A DNA stretch of 61,795 nt, taken from Pelomyxa schiedti (lineage: Eukaryota; Evosea; Pelobiontida; Pelomyxidae). The translations under genes were made by a program, and so were the position numbers. The notes below the pieces were generated by a model. It was given only the letters and a program-made list of their open reading frames with translations. It had not been told where the DNA came from and ran no database searches. The stretch spans positions 1 through 61,795 of the forward strand of contig JAHLWZ010000881.1 in NCBI GenBank assembly GCA_020536535.1, written 5' to 3'. This document shows, piece after piece, positions 35,376 to 48,800 of the stretch; within the stretch, counting starts at the first letter, position 1; each line of letters begins with the position of its first letter.

Positions 35376-38300
35376 ATGAGTACTTCAGCCGAGGTAGCCC
35401 GAGATCAGTCGTCAGAGGCATCTGACGACAACATTGACCACTCCGACATTGCCTCCTCCTCTGGTGTTTTTTCTTTTCTTTTGTTGTTGTTCGTCCACTA
35501 TCAACCACCAACCGTCGCCCCGCGTGTTTTTTTTTTTTTCCCCCTCCTCTTCATCTTACTTTGTTTGCAATATCAGCAACTTCAACATCAATCACTAGCT
35601 CAAGTGTTACGTCCACTGGTTCGTCGTCGTGGTACGGCAGGAATGTGTTGGACGTGGTTTCTCAGCTGAGAGGTTACTGCCTCGATGTGACTCTGTTTGC
35701 AACAAAATCCTCCAGCGCCATTCTGGCGGTTCCATTGTGGGTGATTTCCATGTTACAGGTAATATTCTGTTGTTGATCCACATACAAATGCACACCTGAT
35801 TCTTTGTGGAAAATGCTGCAGATTTTGAGTTTCACAATGGACCCACAAGTGCCGTGGGTGGCAGGTGATGGAGCACAAAAGGCGTTCACCGAGGTGGTTG
35901 TGAGCCTGCGGACACTGAATCGGGCCAGTGGTGACCAATGGAGTGTGCATGTTTGTGAAAGCTTGGTGTTTTTTTTCCTGGCATTTTGTGGAACTCTCCT
36001 TGTGGTCCTTTTGGTGATTCATCACCAAAGGGGAGACCGAGGAACCCTGGATGGTAGGGTCCTGAGATTTTTGAGAACCCTTGTAAGTTACTGATGGGGA
36101 TGGCCCGTCGATTCGTCTCACATTCTGATACAGGTAGAAATTTGTACAAAGATTTTGTATATGCCTATTATGCACTGCAGCCTTTCTCTTTTGACTTGCC
36201 AGGATCCAAGATTCCCTGTGGATTCTTGCATGGTATCGACTTGGTGATATTGACATTCAACAGTAGTAACAACCAGTGATAGAAATCAGGCAGAGTTGCT
36301 GCAGGGGTGCTCATCGTGCTATGCAACGTTCTTGCACTCCCGTCATCCGCTTTCCAGTACATATTCTTGCGGGTTTCGAACCACCCATTTGCTTGCTTTC
36401 TGCCGTATATAGAATTGCTGCACTTGGCGGCTGTATGTAGCCATCCCACTTTATTCAGACACTATTAATATTGAATTGTTGGCAAGATGTTCGTTTTTTC
36501 CATCACGTACCACGTTGCACCCCTCATTGGCCCTCTTCAAAGGGCATGGATATACTTGGTATGTACTCTTTTCTTTTCTTATTCTCTTATTGACTCCTGA
36601 AGATCCAAGTCGAAGTGATGGTTTACGCCATTTCCTGCATGATGCTTCTTTGTTGGATGGCCCCTTATTACAAATGGTGGTCAAACTATCTCAAATTTGG
36701 GCTTTTCCTGTCCCTTGGATTCAGTGGTACCTTTGGCCTTGCTATTGCAGTTACAATGTGTTGCTTTCTTAAAGTTTTCTCAACATCTATCCACAAGGTG
36801 AGTGAACATACTCACAAACAACTTTTTATTGTTTACTGGATCTTGTGCCTCCTCCTGGCTTTTGGTAGTTTTTTCTTCTGCAAGCTGTTTTTCTTCTTCA
36901 CACTGCTTCCTACACATCGAAAACTGGGCCGCATTTTGCGCGCAGATAGGGAGTACTCCACTGCTGGAACACAATTACGGACTATCAGAGAGATACGTCT
37001 GTGTGTTCTCCATGTATTCTGGGATATTCTCTCAAAACACAACCAAAAGGTTCACTAAGGAATTGTTTCCACGATATCCTCCAATAATCATTTCCAGGAG
37101 ATACTCCTTGACTCTATCAACGCTCTGTTTTCGAACATTCTTTCTCTCAGCAACGAAACTGTGGAAAATCACAGAGCTGAAATAGAAACAGTTCTGTTCT
37201 GAACATGAAAACCTAAACCCAATCACCTACTAAATTGCTTTACAGTTATACTGTTTGTTTTGCCTTGAAGCGGGCGACGATCTTACTCAAGTATTTCTTC
37301 ACCTCAAGCGTGCAATCCGGGCCCACCCAACAACTGACATCAAAATATTACTCTCTCGACTTGATGATCACCGTCAATTGCTTGTACAATCACAGGGTGA
37401 TAGTAATGAAGAAATTATAGCGGTAGCTCTATACTTTAATATATTTTTAGTATTCAAACCTGCAGGGGTGCAAAGAAGCCCAGAAGCACACAAAGAAAGC
37501 CAAAGAGCTGTTATGCAAATTTTGGCAATACCTTTTGAATGACTCGGTGGAACAAATGCAACAGACTCTTGCACGTTTTGATTCTGCTTCCCACAGGGCC
37601 GAAGGAATTTTGAAAAATTTACTTGTGAGATGCCCGAAGTCCACTAAAGTGAGCCAAGAGTGTTGTGCCTTTTTCATGATGTAACTTTTTACCCATAGGT
37701 TTTGCGGTATGCATCTCTTCTTGTACAACTCAAATGAAGTAGCCAATAAAAAACCTACTTCAGAGAATATGCCCTATTTCTGGAGGAAATCCGGCAGGAC
37801 TCTTTGGTTGCTGCAATGTTATACGAACGTGCAGATGCCATTGAAGAGTCCCAGGTTTCCGCCTGACTTGCTTTGCACTTTACATTCTTAATCTCAAGAA
37901 CAGGCACAATCACGGGCAAGAGGAGGCTACCACTATCACACTGGAAACATTAGGTTGAGAGCATCGAAGCGCAATCAGATCACCCCTTTAGGTGGTGCGG
38001 ATATCAAACCCCAAGTTGGAGTGGAACCTGAGGAACACAACGCTGATGTGACCTTGAGGCAGCATGCAGAATGCAACGTGACAAAGGATACTAGTGTTAC
38101 TTTTCAAGACCAAGGACACGATAAGGACGGTATGAGTCTTCTTGTGAGAAATCCTCGTGTAACCCCAAAACGTCCAATCATTTAGGCACCTTCGAAAGTA
38201 TACCCTTGCCCCACCACCAAAAAAGTAAAATGCTAATTTGCTCCAGAGGAAGATATTGGTGATGAAGCAAGAACACTGCAGCACGCGAATGCAGAACGCA

Positions 38301-41300
38301 CACAGAAGAAATACTACCAGGACAAAATATCCCAGATTAAAAGTACTGCATCTTGGTATGACACCTCTCAATCAGCACACTCTCTGCAACCTCACTTTTT
38401 CTAGGAAAATTATTGCTTCAACAATTGGAACACTATGTTTCGTGAGTTTAAATATCACTTTGATGTTTTTCCTTGTTCGACGAGGTCTGAAAATACAAGA
38501 AAAATGTTATTCTGATATGCATGTGGCTTCAACAACACGAAGGTCCACGATTTGGCCACCAAGCCCGTTTTTATAATAACGTTCTTACAGTATGATACCG
38601 GCTGCTGCTTTCGTTGTGGAAGACTGGATTGGGCACATGTCCTATGGTTCAGAACATTTATCAGCTCACCCATCTCTTGGCCTTGCCACAATTGCGTCGA
38701 ATATTGACACGCTGCTTCAATACTGTTGTTTAACTATGATTTTTCTCAACTTTTTCACCTTCAAACAAAGGGGAAACGCATGAGTGGGATATTGTGTCAT
38801 CTGATATTTGGGCTTCCTCGACACATAACATATCTGTGTGGAGCCAGTACACTCACACAAGACAGTACTCCAGCGAATCTTTGAAGACAATACTGGGTAG
38901 CTTCGAGCGATCGTTACTCTCCATCCAAACTTCCCTGTTGAATGCCTCTGACGCTCCCTTTGACCCCAGTGTGAGATATGTCTTGGTACGTGATAGCAGA
39001 TGCCCTACTGCCAACAAGACTGACCTGATGAGATAGGACAATTCTCGTTTTGGTGTTTCCACTGCCTTCGATGAAGTTGTGGAGCTCTACTATGAGGAAT
39101 CTCGACAGGAGACACGCAACTCAATAACAATTTTAATACTTATACTTCCAATTTCTTTTTGTGTTGTGTGTATTTTGCAGTTATTTTTTCCCCCATCTCA
39201 CTACCTTTTCCAAGGTTGTGACTCTTTCCTCAATTCTCTTCTTGAGGCCACTTCTTCTCCTCAAGAAGGAGAGGGAAAATATGCTGTGTCTATTTTTTAA
39301 TATTCCGCGCAAAGCAGTCGTTCAAATCTTTGTCTCCTATGGTGGGCACCTCTCCTCAATTGGTACCACTTTTCTATCAGTAGTGTGTTACCTAATACCC
39401 ATAGATGCAACATCTTCTGGCACGGACAAAGAAGTGAAATTGCGATTCAACTTAAGTCTTTTTTTCAAGTTTATCACCCTTTTTTCTTTCACAATAAGTT
39501 GACAAACAACAAGGTTTTTGATAGGCATTGCCACAGCAATGACTTTTGTCATCGTCCTGTCCGTGTATGGAATTGTTGTACTTACCACATTCAATGCTCC
39601 TCTGGGATTTTCGAGATATCGTCTTGATGAACAAACAGCGTTAACAACTGCTGGCAGTATCTCTATGGCAGTACTAAACAAAGACTACACCACATTCTTG
39701 GATTTACAAGATCTTCAAAGATCTTTAGTTGATTCCAACAAACATTTCAGAGAAGACAGATCAAAGTACAGGGAAGATATAGCTTCAACCGGCTAACAAA
39801 ATCCCATTAAGGGCACACAATATATCTGGTGACACATCTCTTGATCTCATCTGCCCTGAAATCGAACTCCTCGTTGAACACAGGGACTGCACGAATCTAT
39901 CTACCGTAGGATACTGTTGTATGTCATCCGAATTTATTCCTCCTCAAAAGTAACTGACTAAGATGGATTGTCTGACCTTGACAACATCTTACTTTCCTCG
40001 ATTCTTCTGGTTTCCGTATAGATCTTCCCTTTGTGGTTGTTGTCTAAAAAATTCCAAGGCAACTCCAGAGATCAATCAACCAGAACACAACCTGGACCTC
40101 CTTACTGTTCATGACATCCTTGACACAGTGTGGGATTGGCATTCCGAAATGGGACAAATACTTGTGGACTACTGGCTCTCCAGATTGCAACGCAGCTACA
40201 CCATAGTGATGACCATATTTATTCTTTCTTGGCCTTTCGTTTTCGGGTTGTATGCTGTTCTTCATCAGCCTTTGCAACGCATTAGGGCTGAGCACAAGAA
40301 CACCCTACGCATGCTTTTAATGGTACCAGGCATGTAATACCCTTGCCAACTTGATTTGTTAACTTTCAAAGGGTACGTAATTGATGAAACACTGGAAATC
40401 AAAGGTTTCCTTGACACTGGTATTGTTACTGAAGTGGTACGGGGAAAAAAATGCTCACTTTTTGCTTAGGGAAATATGGGAACTACGAGGAACGCATGAA
40501 GAAAATGCTTTTTGATAGCCAGAAGAAAACTGAGCAAATCCTGCAAGCTGCCGCAGATGCCAGTATGTTGAGTGGTTTTTACACTTCACACGCAAACTCG
40601 TGTACCAGTTGTGCTGTACAATACCCGTTCCTTAAAGATTGAAGTCTTCAACATGGCGGCTGAGAGAATGTTTGGGTATACACAAGACACACCAGAGAAA
40701 CCAACCTTGACGGTTATTTTTAGGTATACAAAAGACGAGATTATCGGGGAATCTGTTCAAATTCTCCTACATGACGGTGTACCAGTCTCCAAAGACTCTT
40801 CAGAGATGGTGGCTAAACACAAGTCTGGAAACGAATTTCCTGTTCTTCTCTCAAAGAGTGAAACGTCATCTGAAGGTTTTTATTTCTTTATTTGTTCAAA
40901 AAGCATTACAAAAATTACCTTCAGAAGGTGATATCTCAGCATTATTTATCAGAGATGTCCGTAATATTAGAGCCTACCAAAATTTGATTGATCAAAATGG
41001 TCTGTTTTTAAAGTCAACACGCATTCATGTCATTGTAAATTTAGAGATCCTTCTCTTCAAAATACTGCCTCAAAATATTGCTTTGAGACTAAAGAGTCAA
41101 TTTGCGCAAAGTAATACACTATCTTCACAGCTCATTGCTGACTACCATGAATCAGTAATTTACCCTTTCTATTCGGTTTTTTTTTAATTGTGAAAAGGTA
41201 ACCATTCTTTTTGCTGACATTGTCAAGTCTGTACAACTGTCCATAACTACCACTTAACTTCCGAATAGATTTTCACAGTGGAGTTGTAATGTTGAACCCC

Positions 41301-42207
41301 AGACACTTGTTACACTCTTGAACAACCTTGTTTGCTCGTGGGATGTTTTAGCAATCAAGAGGAAAGTGGAAAAAATTAAGGTTTTCACACTGTCCCAAAA
41401 AAACTGTTCACCTTCAGAGCAGACAATTGGAGATTGTTACATGGCGGTTTGCGGATGTCCCGACCCTCACAGCAATCATGCACTTGCTATGGTGCAATTT
41501 GCAATCAACATGACCAACGCCCTCACAATATTCAACAAGATGAACAAAACCAATGTTCAAATTCGAATTGGTAAGCCAGGTTACTAAGTCTTTTGAACTT
41601 AGCTTCTACAAGGGATAAACAGTGGATCTGTTGTAGCAGGAGTTATCGGTCTCTCAAAAGTGATGTATGCCTTTCTTTCTCTTTCAAGCAGTATTAATCC
41701 GGTACAGATACGATATTTGGGGCCCTGCAGGTTTAGTATCTCCGTGTGTTCACTTATTCTGACTCATTTCAGTGAATCTGGCTAGCCGGATGGAATCATC
41801 TGGGATACCAAATACCATACAAGTACCTACATTTGTGCCAACATTATTGTTTGCTGACAAGGAATTAGATATCTGAAACTACCTACAACCTTCTCGATCC
41901 CGATGAGAGACCCATTTTCAAGCCAAGAGGTTTGGTTCCTCTTACCCGCGACCCGTCTTCTCACCTACGGTATGTGTGTATCACAGGAGAGATAGAAGTC
42001 AAGGGCGGAGAGAAAGTGAACACATTCCTATTCACCCCTCTTCAGAGTTTAGTTACCTCTGCCTCACCATCACCCAACATCCAGCCACTTCTCCGCAGTC
42101 TCAGTCAGCCTACAGAAATGTCGGAGGAAGAGGAAGCTCTCCTCTGTGGCACTCAGTTGTCAACCCAGTCACTCAAAAAGGCACTGAGCTTCACTGAAAA
42201 CTCGTAG
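35376..42207 (+). CDS. TmcB-like multi-pass membrane protein with PAS and adenylyl cyclase domains
   Basis: Very long, many-exon gene; the first exon is 35376-35463 and the stop is at 42207. Hydrophobic helices are spread from about 35.6 to 40.3 kb (for example LAVPLWVISML, LVFFFLAFCGTLLVVLL, FGLFLSLGFSGTFGLAI, VTILFILSWPFVFG-like blocks). A PAS domain lies near 40.6-40.9 kb (IEVFNMAAERMFGYT, KDEIIGESVQILL), followed by a class III cyclase domain near 41.2-41.9 kb. The cyclase set looks complete: metal Asp residues in LFADIVKS and TIGDCYMAV, Lys in VEKIK and Asp in YDIWGPAVNLASRMES (adenine-type pair), and the transition-state Asn/Arg in the same block. This architecture is common in TmcB-type proteins of amoebae and Naegleria. 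It probably makes cAMP at a membrane in response to a PAS-sensed signal. Internal exon ends are not all resolved. Confidence 0.8.
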
Positions 42208-42215
42208 AAAAATGT

Positions 42216-42221
42216 AATAAA
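42216..42221 (+). promoter_or_regulatory. Poly(A) signal AATAAA
   Basis: AATAAA 9 nt after the cyclase stop codon. Confidence 0.6.
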
Positions 42222-42415
42222 ACCACGTGTATTTTTGTTGTTGCTCATTTTCCCACTTACTACACTCCCGTAAACCCTTACACATAAACGAGGGCGAAAA
42301 ACCAGCAATCACCTCCACGCCAGAAAAAAAAAAGTAAAAGCAACAACCTACAACAAATCAAAGTCACACAACACCAAGCAAGCAAAACCAAGCAAAAAGC
42401 ATAACACATACAACA

Positions 42416-42696
42416 ATGGCGAGTTTGGCTCCAAATGAAGTTGTTTGCCACTGCTTCCAGGTTCATTTTTGTGTTGTGACTGTCATTTCCAGTTTCCCTT
42501 GTGTTGATTTGCCTGTATGTGAGACCACTCTCTGACTTTTTCGTGATAGGTTACCAAGGAGGACATAGTCAAGGCAATCAAGGAAGGGGCGAATACTCTG
42601 GAGAAGATACAAGAGAAGACTCAGGCCGGGACTGGTTGTGGCGGCTGCGTTCCTGACATTGAGGAAATTCTCGCGGCGCACAAGGGCTCTTCGTGA
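42416..42696 (+). CDS. Stand-alone BFD-like [2Fe-2S] ferredoxin domain protein
   Basis: Two exons: 42416-42460 and 42550-42696, with an 89-nt intron; the sum is 192 nt (63 residues). The whole protein is one Fer2_BFD domain: Cys-x-Cys (VCHCFQVTKEDI) at the N-terminus and Cys-x2-Cys (GTGCGGCVPDIEEIL) near the C-terminus, the four ligands of a [2Fe-2S] cluster. In bacteria this fold is bacterioferritin-associated ferredoxin or a module of nitrite reductases and NifU-like proteins. Here it stands alone, with no targeting peptide visible. A role in iron or electron transfer is inferred. It is too short and too split to stand out as an ORF. Confidence 0.88.
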
Positions 42697-42894
42697 TTGA
42701 TTGAGCTTCTTAGCCTCCCAGCAGTGTCTGATACTCTCCCTCCACTCGTTGTTTTATAGTGCCCATTGAGTCGACACCATAGTTATACAATGCACATAAG
42801 CCAAAAAATAGACTCCCATTTTTTGGTTTTTTGCTCTCAGACTACGTTTAGTGAAAGTAGATAGGAGGGGGATATAAACAGGTGGCTGTGGGGT

Positions 42895-45526
42895 TTATTG
42901 AAGGTGAAGTTCCTGTGACAGGATATGGCACATTTCCCGGTAAACATCAGAATCACCAGACGTGTACGTGAAATCTACAGATATTGCTACATTACTTTTG
43001 AGTGGGTGTGAACTGAGTTCAACAGTGAACTTGACTGTGGCACCTTGGTGTTGTGTTAGTAGCTTCAGCAAACGAGGCACATTCCAACCTTCGAGTGTTG
43101 TATAAATAGCTTTGATAAGTCTGGCCTCATTAATAGTCCACTGTGCTCCAATCACAGATAGTGCTCTGCTAATTTCGTCAATAGTCTCTTCCATTGACAA
43201 GGCAGAGAGAAATCCGAGTTGCCGATGGTGGTGCTTGGCCGGTTGGTGGAACGCACTAGTGAAAAGTGCTTTCCTTGCTGGACTACTGAAAGAGCGTGAG
43301 ATAAATTGGTGGCACAGGCAATTTCCTACCTGCTGATGACAGGAGATCCAAGAGGAAAGTCATTATGGAGCCTGGAAGGAGAGCCTGGTGAGTTGGTGGT
43401 TTTTTGTGGGATATTTAGATATCTAGTGCTGCTGGGAGAAGTGCTTGAAGTTGTCCGGATGGGTGATGTACGTCCATCATGATGGTGATGGTGGTGGTGA
43501 CGGTCATCGAAGTTCGGTGGGCTACTGCTTGGGCTAGATGTGGGACTAGAGCGTGGGCTTAAATGTGAAGGTGGGCTTGCATTGACGTGAAGGAGTTGGT
43601 GAGAAGAATGATGCCCATTACTTGTACTGGTGCACAGGGCAGGTACATCAACGGGACTGCCCTCGCCCGACCCTCTCAAAGAGGAGGGTGGTGAAGCACG
43701 GAAAGAAACTGTTGACGGTGGGATGATTGGTAGAATTAACTTCTCCTTGGTCCTTCTACTTCAGTGAGATTCAGTTAAAGATTTGAATTTGGAACCTTTC
43801 CGCACTTGGACTTGAACGAGGAGTTGTGACACTAAAGTAAATGAGTATATTAAACAATTGGGTACAGTTCAATACGTGTCAGAACATTCAGGAGGGTGCA
43901 GTTTGCGGTATTCTAGAAGTCTATAGAAGGATCTGGCTTGATTTGGCCTGAACAATAGGTAAATAGTTCAGAAAGTCGCTGTCTTACACAGGGTCACAGA
44001 GAGCTTCTTTAAGCTGTGGCATAGTTCCAAGTCCAAGTGTCTCCAGCGTAGCAAATAGTTCATCATCAATTTCAGGCATTGTCAGAGGTGGACCCTGCAA
44101 TAAGTGTCATGGGAATCAAAGGGCACAGTAGATACCAAATCCTCCAAGGGTGGATATAACCCATACAACCCACTTTGAGAGTTGGATAAAAACCAGGGGT
44201 GACTTTTTATTTGCGCAATGGTTATCCTCTCAGCAGGGTTGACTACAAGCATAAGCTTAATTAGGTGTCTAATATCTCTGTTGACAGAAGACGGTATATG
44301 GAATTGTCCCTCTTTAACCTGGACATGGTGACAAGGTGAAGAACTGACAAAATAGGGTATCAACCTTCCTCAACAGCAATTTAACGTTATCATCATCAAA
44401 TGGTAACTGACCCTTTATGAAGTGAGTGGGACTCCTCATGAAAGAGAAGTCAAAAAGCACACGGTAACGAGGGCGAATAAAATAACCCCACAGCTAATAA
44501 GAAGGTTAATCAAAGGATGGAAGGATTCGAATACCTCCAGACATCAGCTGCACGGCCGTCATACCTGACTCCCTACGGACTTAGCAACGAAAAAAACACT
44601 GGAGACTTTGATACCATTATCACTTCAGGACTTGCATAATGAGGTGATCTATTGGAGTGAGAAGGTGAATGTGACTTGGTAGGCAACAAACCCGCAACTT
44701 GTGGATAGTAAACTACCATTGGCCATTGCGGCAGCGAATCCTAATTTATATTCAGTAGTGCAGGTGGGAAGGAGGGGTTCAAGTTACCAAAATCCGCTAA
44801 CTTAAGATTCAAGTCAGAGTCCAGTAGGATCTAAATAAATAATGTTTTAACCATGGAAATTAAGCACTGAAAGTCGGTGATACATTTTCCGGCTTCAAGT
44901 CTCTATGGCTTAAATCAAGAGTTAGAAAGAGGGACAAGTTTTACTGGGGAAAGACCAGATGTAGTGACTATGGCAATAGTCAACAGCATGAATGAGTTTC
45001 TGGAAAAAAATAAGTGCTTCCCTAGGATCAAGAAAGCCATGACGCTTGAGGTATTCATAAAGCTCACCTCCCTCAACATACTCTGATACCAGAAATCTAT
45101 TCGAGATTGAGCTGTTGGTTGATGCATAGTATAACACACAAATAACGAGAAGTTTCGAATACATCATACAACTTTAGTACATTTGGGTGATTAAGAATTT
45201 TGAGTGTCGCAATCTCTCGCTCGACTTTTCTGTACAGTAGAGGTTTCAGGTGTAGTGTATCCTTCTTGAGAATTTTTACAGCCACTCTGAAACCGCTAGA
45301 TTTAATGCAGAGGATTGGTTAAAAAAGGAGAGTGGAAAATGTTAACAAGCTACCTCTCTTTATGAATGCCAAGTTTTACTTTGCCTGCACAAAAGAAGGG
45401 GAAAGAAAAATAAGGATTGGACCATGGAGAGAATTTGACGTCTCTTAAGTGCGCAGTACAACCTGTAGCACCCTCGCCGAGAGTTTTTCCCAACAAGAAA
45501 GGACCGACGCTGTGTATTTCGCACAT
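42895..45526 (-). CDS. BRSK/SAD-like Ser/Thr kinase (AMPK-related)
   Basis: Multi-exon minus gene from ATG 45526 to TAA at 42895. The kinase domain opens with VGPFLLGKTLGEGATG and then KVKLGIHKER. The VAIK-type Lys (RVAVKILKKD), the LVSEYVEGGELYEYL hinge, HRDLKPEN and LKLADFG are all readable. In the C-lobe the substrate-lobe blocks and IPSSVNRDIRHLIKLMLVVN match AMPK-related kinases. After the kinase, a UBA-like region (DDELFATLETLGLGTMPQLK) and the YRLLEYRKLHPPE motif are characteristic of BRSK/SAD kinases. A Ser/Pro linker with a seven-His run (43326-43679) leads to a KA1-like C-terminus (42895-43200). Likely activated by LKB1-type phosphorylation; its roles in polarity or the cell cycle are known for the family, not for this organism. 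Confidence 0.85.
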
Positions 45527-45828
45527 GCCGGCGTTTCTTTCTTTGTATGTCGAGCGTGTTCCGAACAAAACTCAGATCTGAGTTCCCTCAATCCCGGTTT
45601 AAGAGATCGATGAAACTCTCTGTTGTCTCTTGTGTAGGCCCAAATTATTGCACGCATTCCTCGCTGATCACTGCGATGCTGCCGTTCATAAGAGACAACC
45701 TTCTTTTTGTTTGTGGCCCAATCTTATCTGCAGGCACCTATTCACGGAAGTACATTGAGAGTCGATTGCAACAACAAACGCCACTTTCGCAAAAACAACG
45801 TTAATAACACGTGAGGTGACAGTCGCAA
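45527..45828. promoter_or_regulatory. Divergent promoter region
   Basis: 302 bp between the kinase start (minus) and the ArfGAP start (plus). No coding exon is convincing here. Confidence 0.4.
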
Positions 45829-48800
45829 ATGCAACCACAGCACGCGGGAGATCCTATCCCAAACCCTCAACCGCAACAGCAACCGCCGCCGGCACCCCCT
45901 CCCCCGCCCCTCCGCATGCCCTCCTCACGTTGCCTCACCGTCGCTACATCGCGTCGTGCCTTCACCTCCTCGAGTGTTGGCAGTATCCCGACGGTCTCGA
46001 ATATCGGCGGCAGCAGCGGCGGCGGGAGCAGCACCAGCAGCAGCAACGCGGCGCATCACCGCCATTCGCACAGATCTACGTCTCCGGTGCGCCTGGACAC
46101 GTCGCCGCCGGCCCGCAGGCCCCCGTCTACGCCGGCGACGGAGGTGGTGGTGGTGTCCTCGAGTCAGCCTCAGAATCACGACCACGACGACCTGCCGCCG
46201 CCCCCGCCGATGCCTCTGGCAAAGGCCACTCTCGCCACTTTGCCGCCGACGTCGCACGTTGGCGCTGCGCCTCCTGCTCCTCCTGTTTGCCCTTCGGCGT
46301 CGGCGTCTGCGGGGTTGAGGACTCCACAAACAATTCGCAGCGCGAAGAGAGCTCCTTCGTGGAGGTGCAAGTCGCAGGTGCCACCGATTCCAATGTCTTC
46401 GATTTCACTCGAGAATGTTGTGGACGACTCCCCTTTGTCGAGGGATGAATTGCGAAAATCAATTGATACTGTGTTGAGCAAAACATCAAAACTCAAAGAA
46501 ATCATCAAGTTCCATAAAGCTTTGCAGGAAGCCAGTGCTGGTATGTCTATTTCTTAATGTTGACACTCGGTCTCATCGGTATGCCTAGTATACAGTCAAC
46601 GATGCAAGGATTTTGCAAACTGCTTATGCACAGTTCCCGCTGATTCATTTCTTCGTAAGAACCTGATTTCCTTTGTCTTCACTCAATATCGAAGAATCAA
46701 GTTTAGAATTCACTGCCAATACTCTACTTGACATCGAAGTGGAGAGAGCCAATTTTGTTTGTACTCTGGCCAACTTCTTTCAATTAATGTCTCCAGGTTG
46801 ATTCTCTGGATATCTATCTTGGGGGACCACTTCAACGCTTCTTGGCTGGCCCTGTAAAGGAAATACGGGTAGGTTGCATGGCTTATTCTTTCCAACTAAC
46901 ATTATTCAGCGCAAATCCAAAGAGTACTCCAAGCAGTCAGAAAAATCCGATTATACAGCAGTTAAGTACTCCAAAGCAAAAAAAAGCGACTTCAGTGAGG
47001 TTTCAGCTTCCATCTCACTGCTCAAGCAATTAGTCTCAAAGTAGATGTGTGAAGAATTGATTTTATCCAAGCGATCCCAAAAGGAAGCCATCCTCGATAT
47101 GGCTTGTGGTTTAAATCATGCAAATGTGTGAATAAATTACTCCTATCTCTGGACCTCAGTTTTGACAAACAGGATCATTTTAGAATTTGCCTGCTTGATG
47201 GGATAAAGGGTTTACTACTACAACACAGAATGTTCTGTGAAGACTTAGCACTGGACGACGAATCCCACGATGCCTTCTTCAAAGAGCTTGAAAGAGTAGT
47301 AAATGAACAAAAAACCGAAGTTGAAGTCAAGAGTAAACAGGAGACCTCCCTGAAACGGGCTCTTGTCACGGTATATTGGTTTGAGTTCACCACACTGCCA
47401 CCCAATATCTTTACAGAGAGGTGATACAATGCCAAATTTGCCTACGTTTACTCGTGCGCCAACTAAATTGGAAATGGAAGGGTAATAAATGTGGCCAGCT
47501 TCCCTCCACAACAATTAATGTCAGCAGATATTTGTTCAAGAAAACAAGAAAAACTATTGGGATTAGTACTTGGCAAAGAAGATATTTTAAAATTGAAAAT
47601 TCTCAATTTTTTTACTACAAAGCTGGGACAGTAAAATCTCCCTCTACAAATGAAAGTCTAAAAGAAACCAGGACCCAGAAAAGGCCAGGGTGACAGATAT
47701 TGTGCTCACAAGGAGTGTTGCTCGGCCAGATTTAGACCGAAGATTTTGCTTTGAAATCCGAAGTCCTTCTGACTCATTTTTACTTCAAGTTCTCCCCATT
47801 TTTCTGTCTCATCCCTAACGTGTCCAAGGCTCAATCCCAAGAAGACATGCTAGGGTGGGTGAATGCTATTAACTCGATTAGGGAATCGCTATTGACACCA
47901 CTAGACAAAGGTAACTTTTATACTTCTTTCCTGTTTGAAGCAACTTATTTAGAACTACCCTCAACCGAAAATTTCGCCTTGAACACTTTGAGGCTGCTGC
48001 ATCCTTCAAATAGGTTATGTGCAGATTGCAGAGCGGCCGGTTTGTACCATATTCACTCTTGTATGGAACTCACAAGATAGTATTTGTTGAAAAGACCCAG
48101 AATGGGTTTCCATCAACCTGGGAGTCCTCATTTGCATTAATTGCTCTGGTATTTCCTTCTCTGTTTTCAAATAAAAGTAGAATTAAGTTTATCCAAATAG
48201 GGGCACACAGACAATTAGGGAGTCATATTAGTAAAGTTAGAAGCCTTGTTTTAGATGTTCTTGACCCAGAACTATACTTGGTACGAGCTGTTCCCTCCTT
48301 CATTAGGGGTACCCACCTGCCCAATCCACATAGATGTTTTCCGCTCTTGGAAATGACGCGGCCAATTCTATTTGGGAGGGTGCGCTGGCGCCATCTGCAG
48401 CCAAATTATCTCCAGATGTCGACTAGTATCTTGTTTATCTTCATCTTCAAAGATTAATGTTCCCAATTAGTGCTACTCGACATACTTGGATTACCAACAA
48501 GTACAGCAAAAAACTTTGGGTTGGGACCGCGCCTTCTGATCTCACTGAGGTTGCAGAATTAGAAAACAACGTTTTTAACACTTCACAGGCAATGTTTCAA
48601 GCCATTAAACGTGGAAATGTTAAAAAGTTACTGCAGTGTCTTTCTCGTGGTGCTGATGTTGCTGGGTCTCTTCCTCCTCGTAAATGGTAAGGCAGTGTGA
48701 TTGATGAGGTCTAACATTTTTCTGTGAACAGGTCTCCCCTTCATGCGGCAGTCCGTTCTCGTTCGCCTGCTTGTCTTGCCCTTCTTCTAATTTATCTGTC

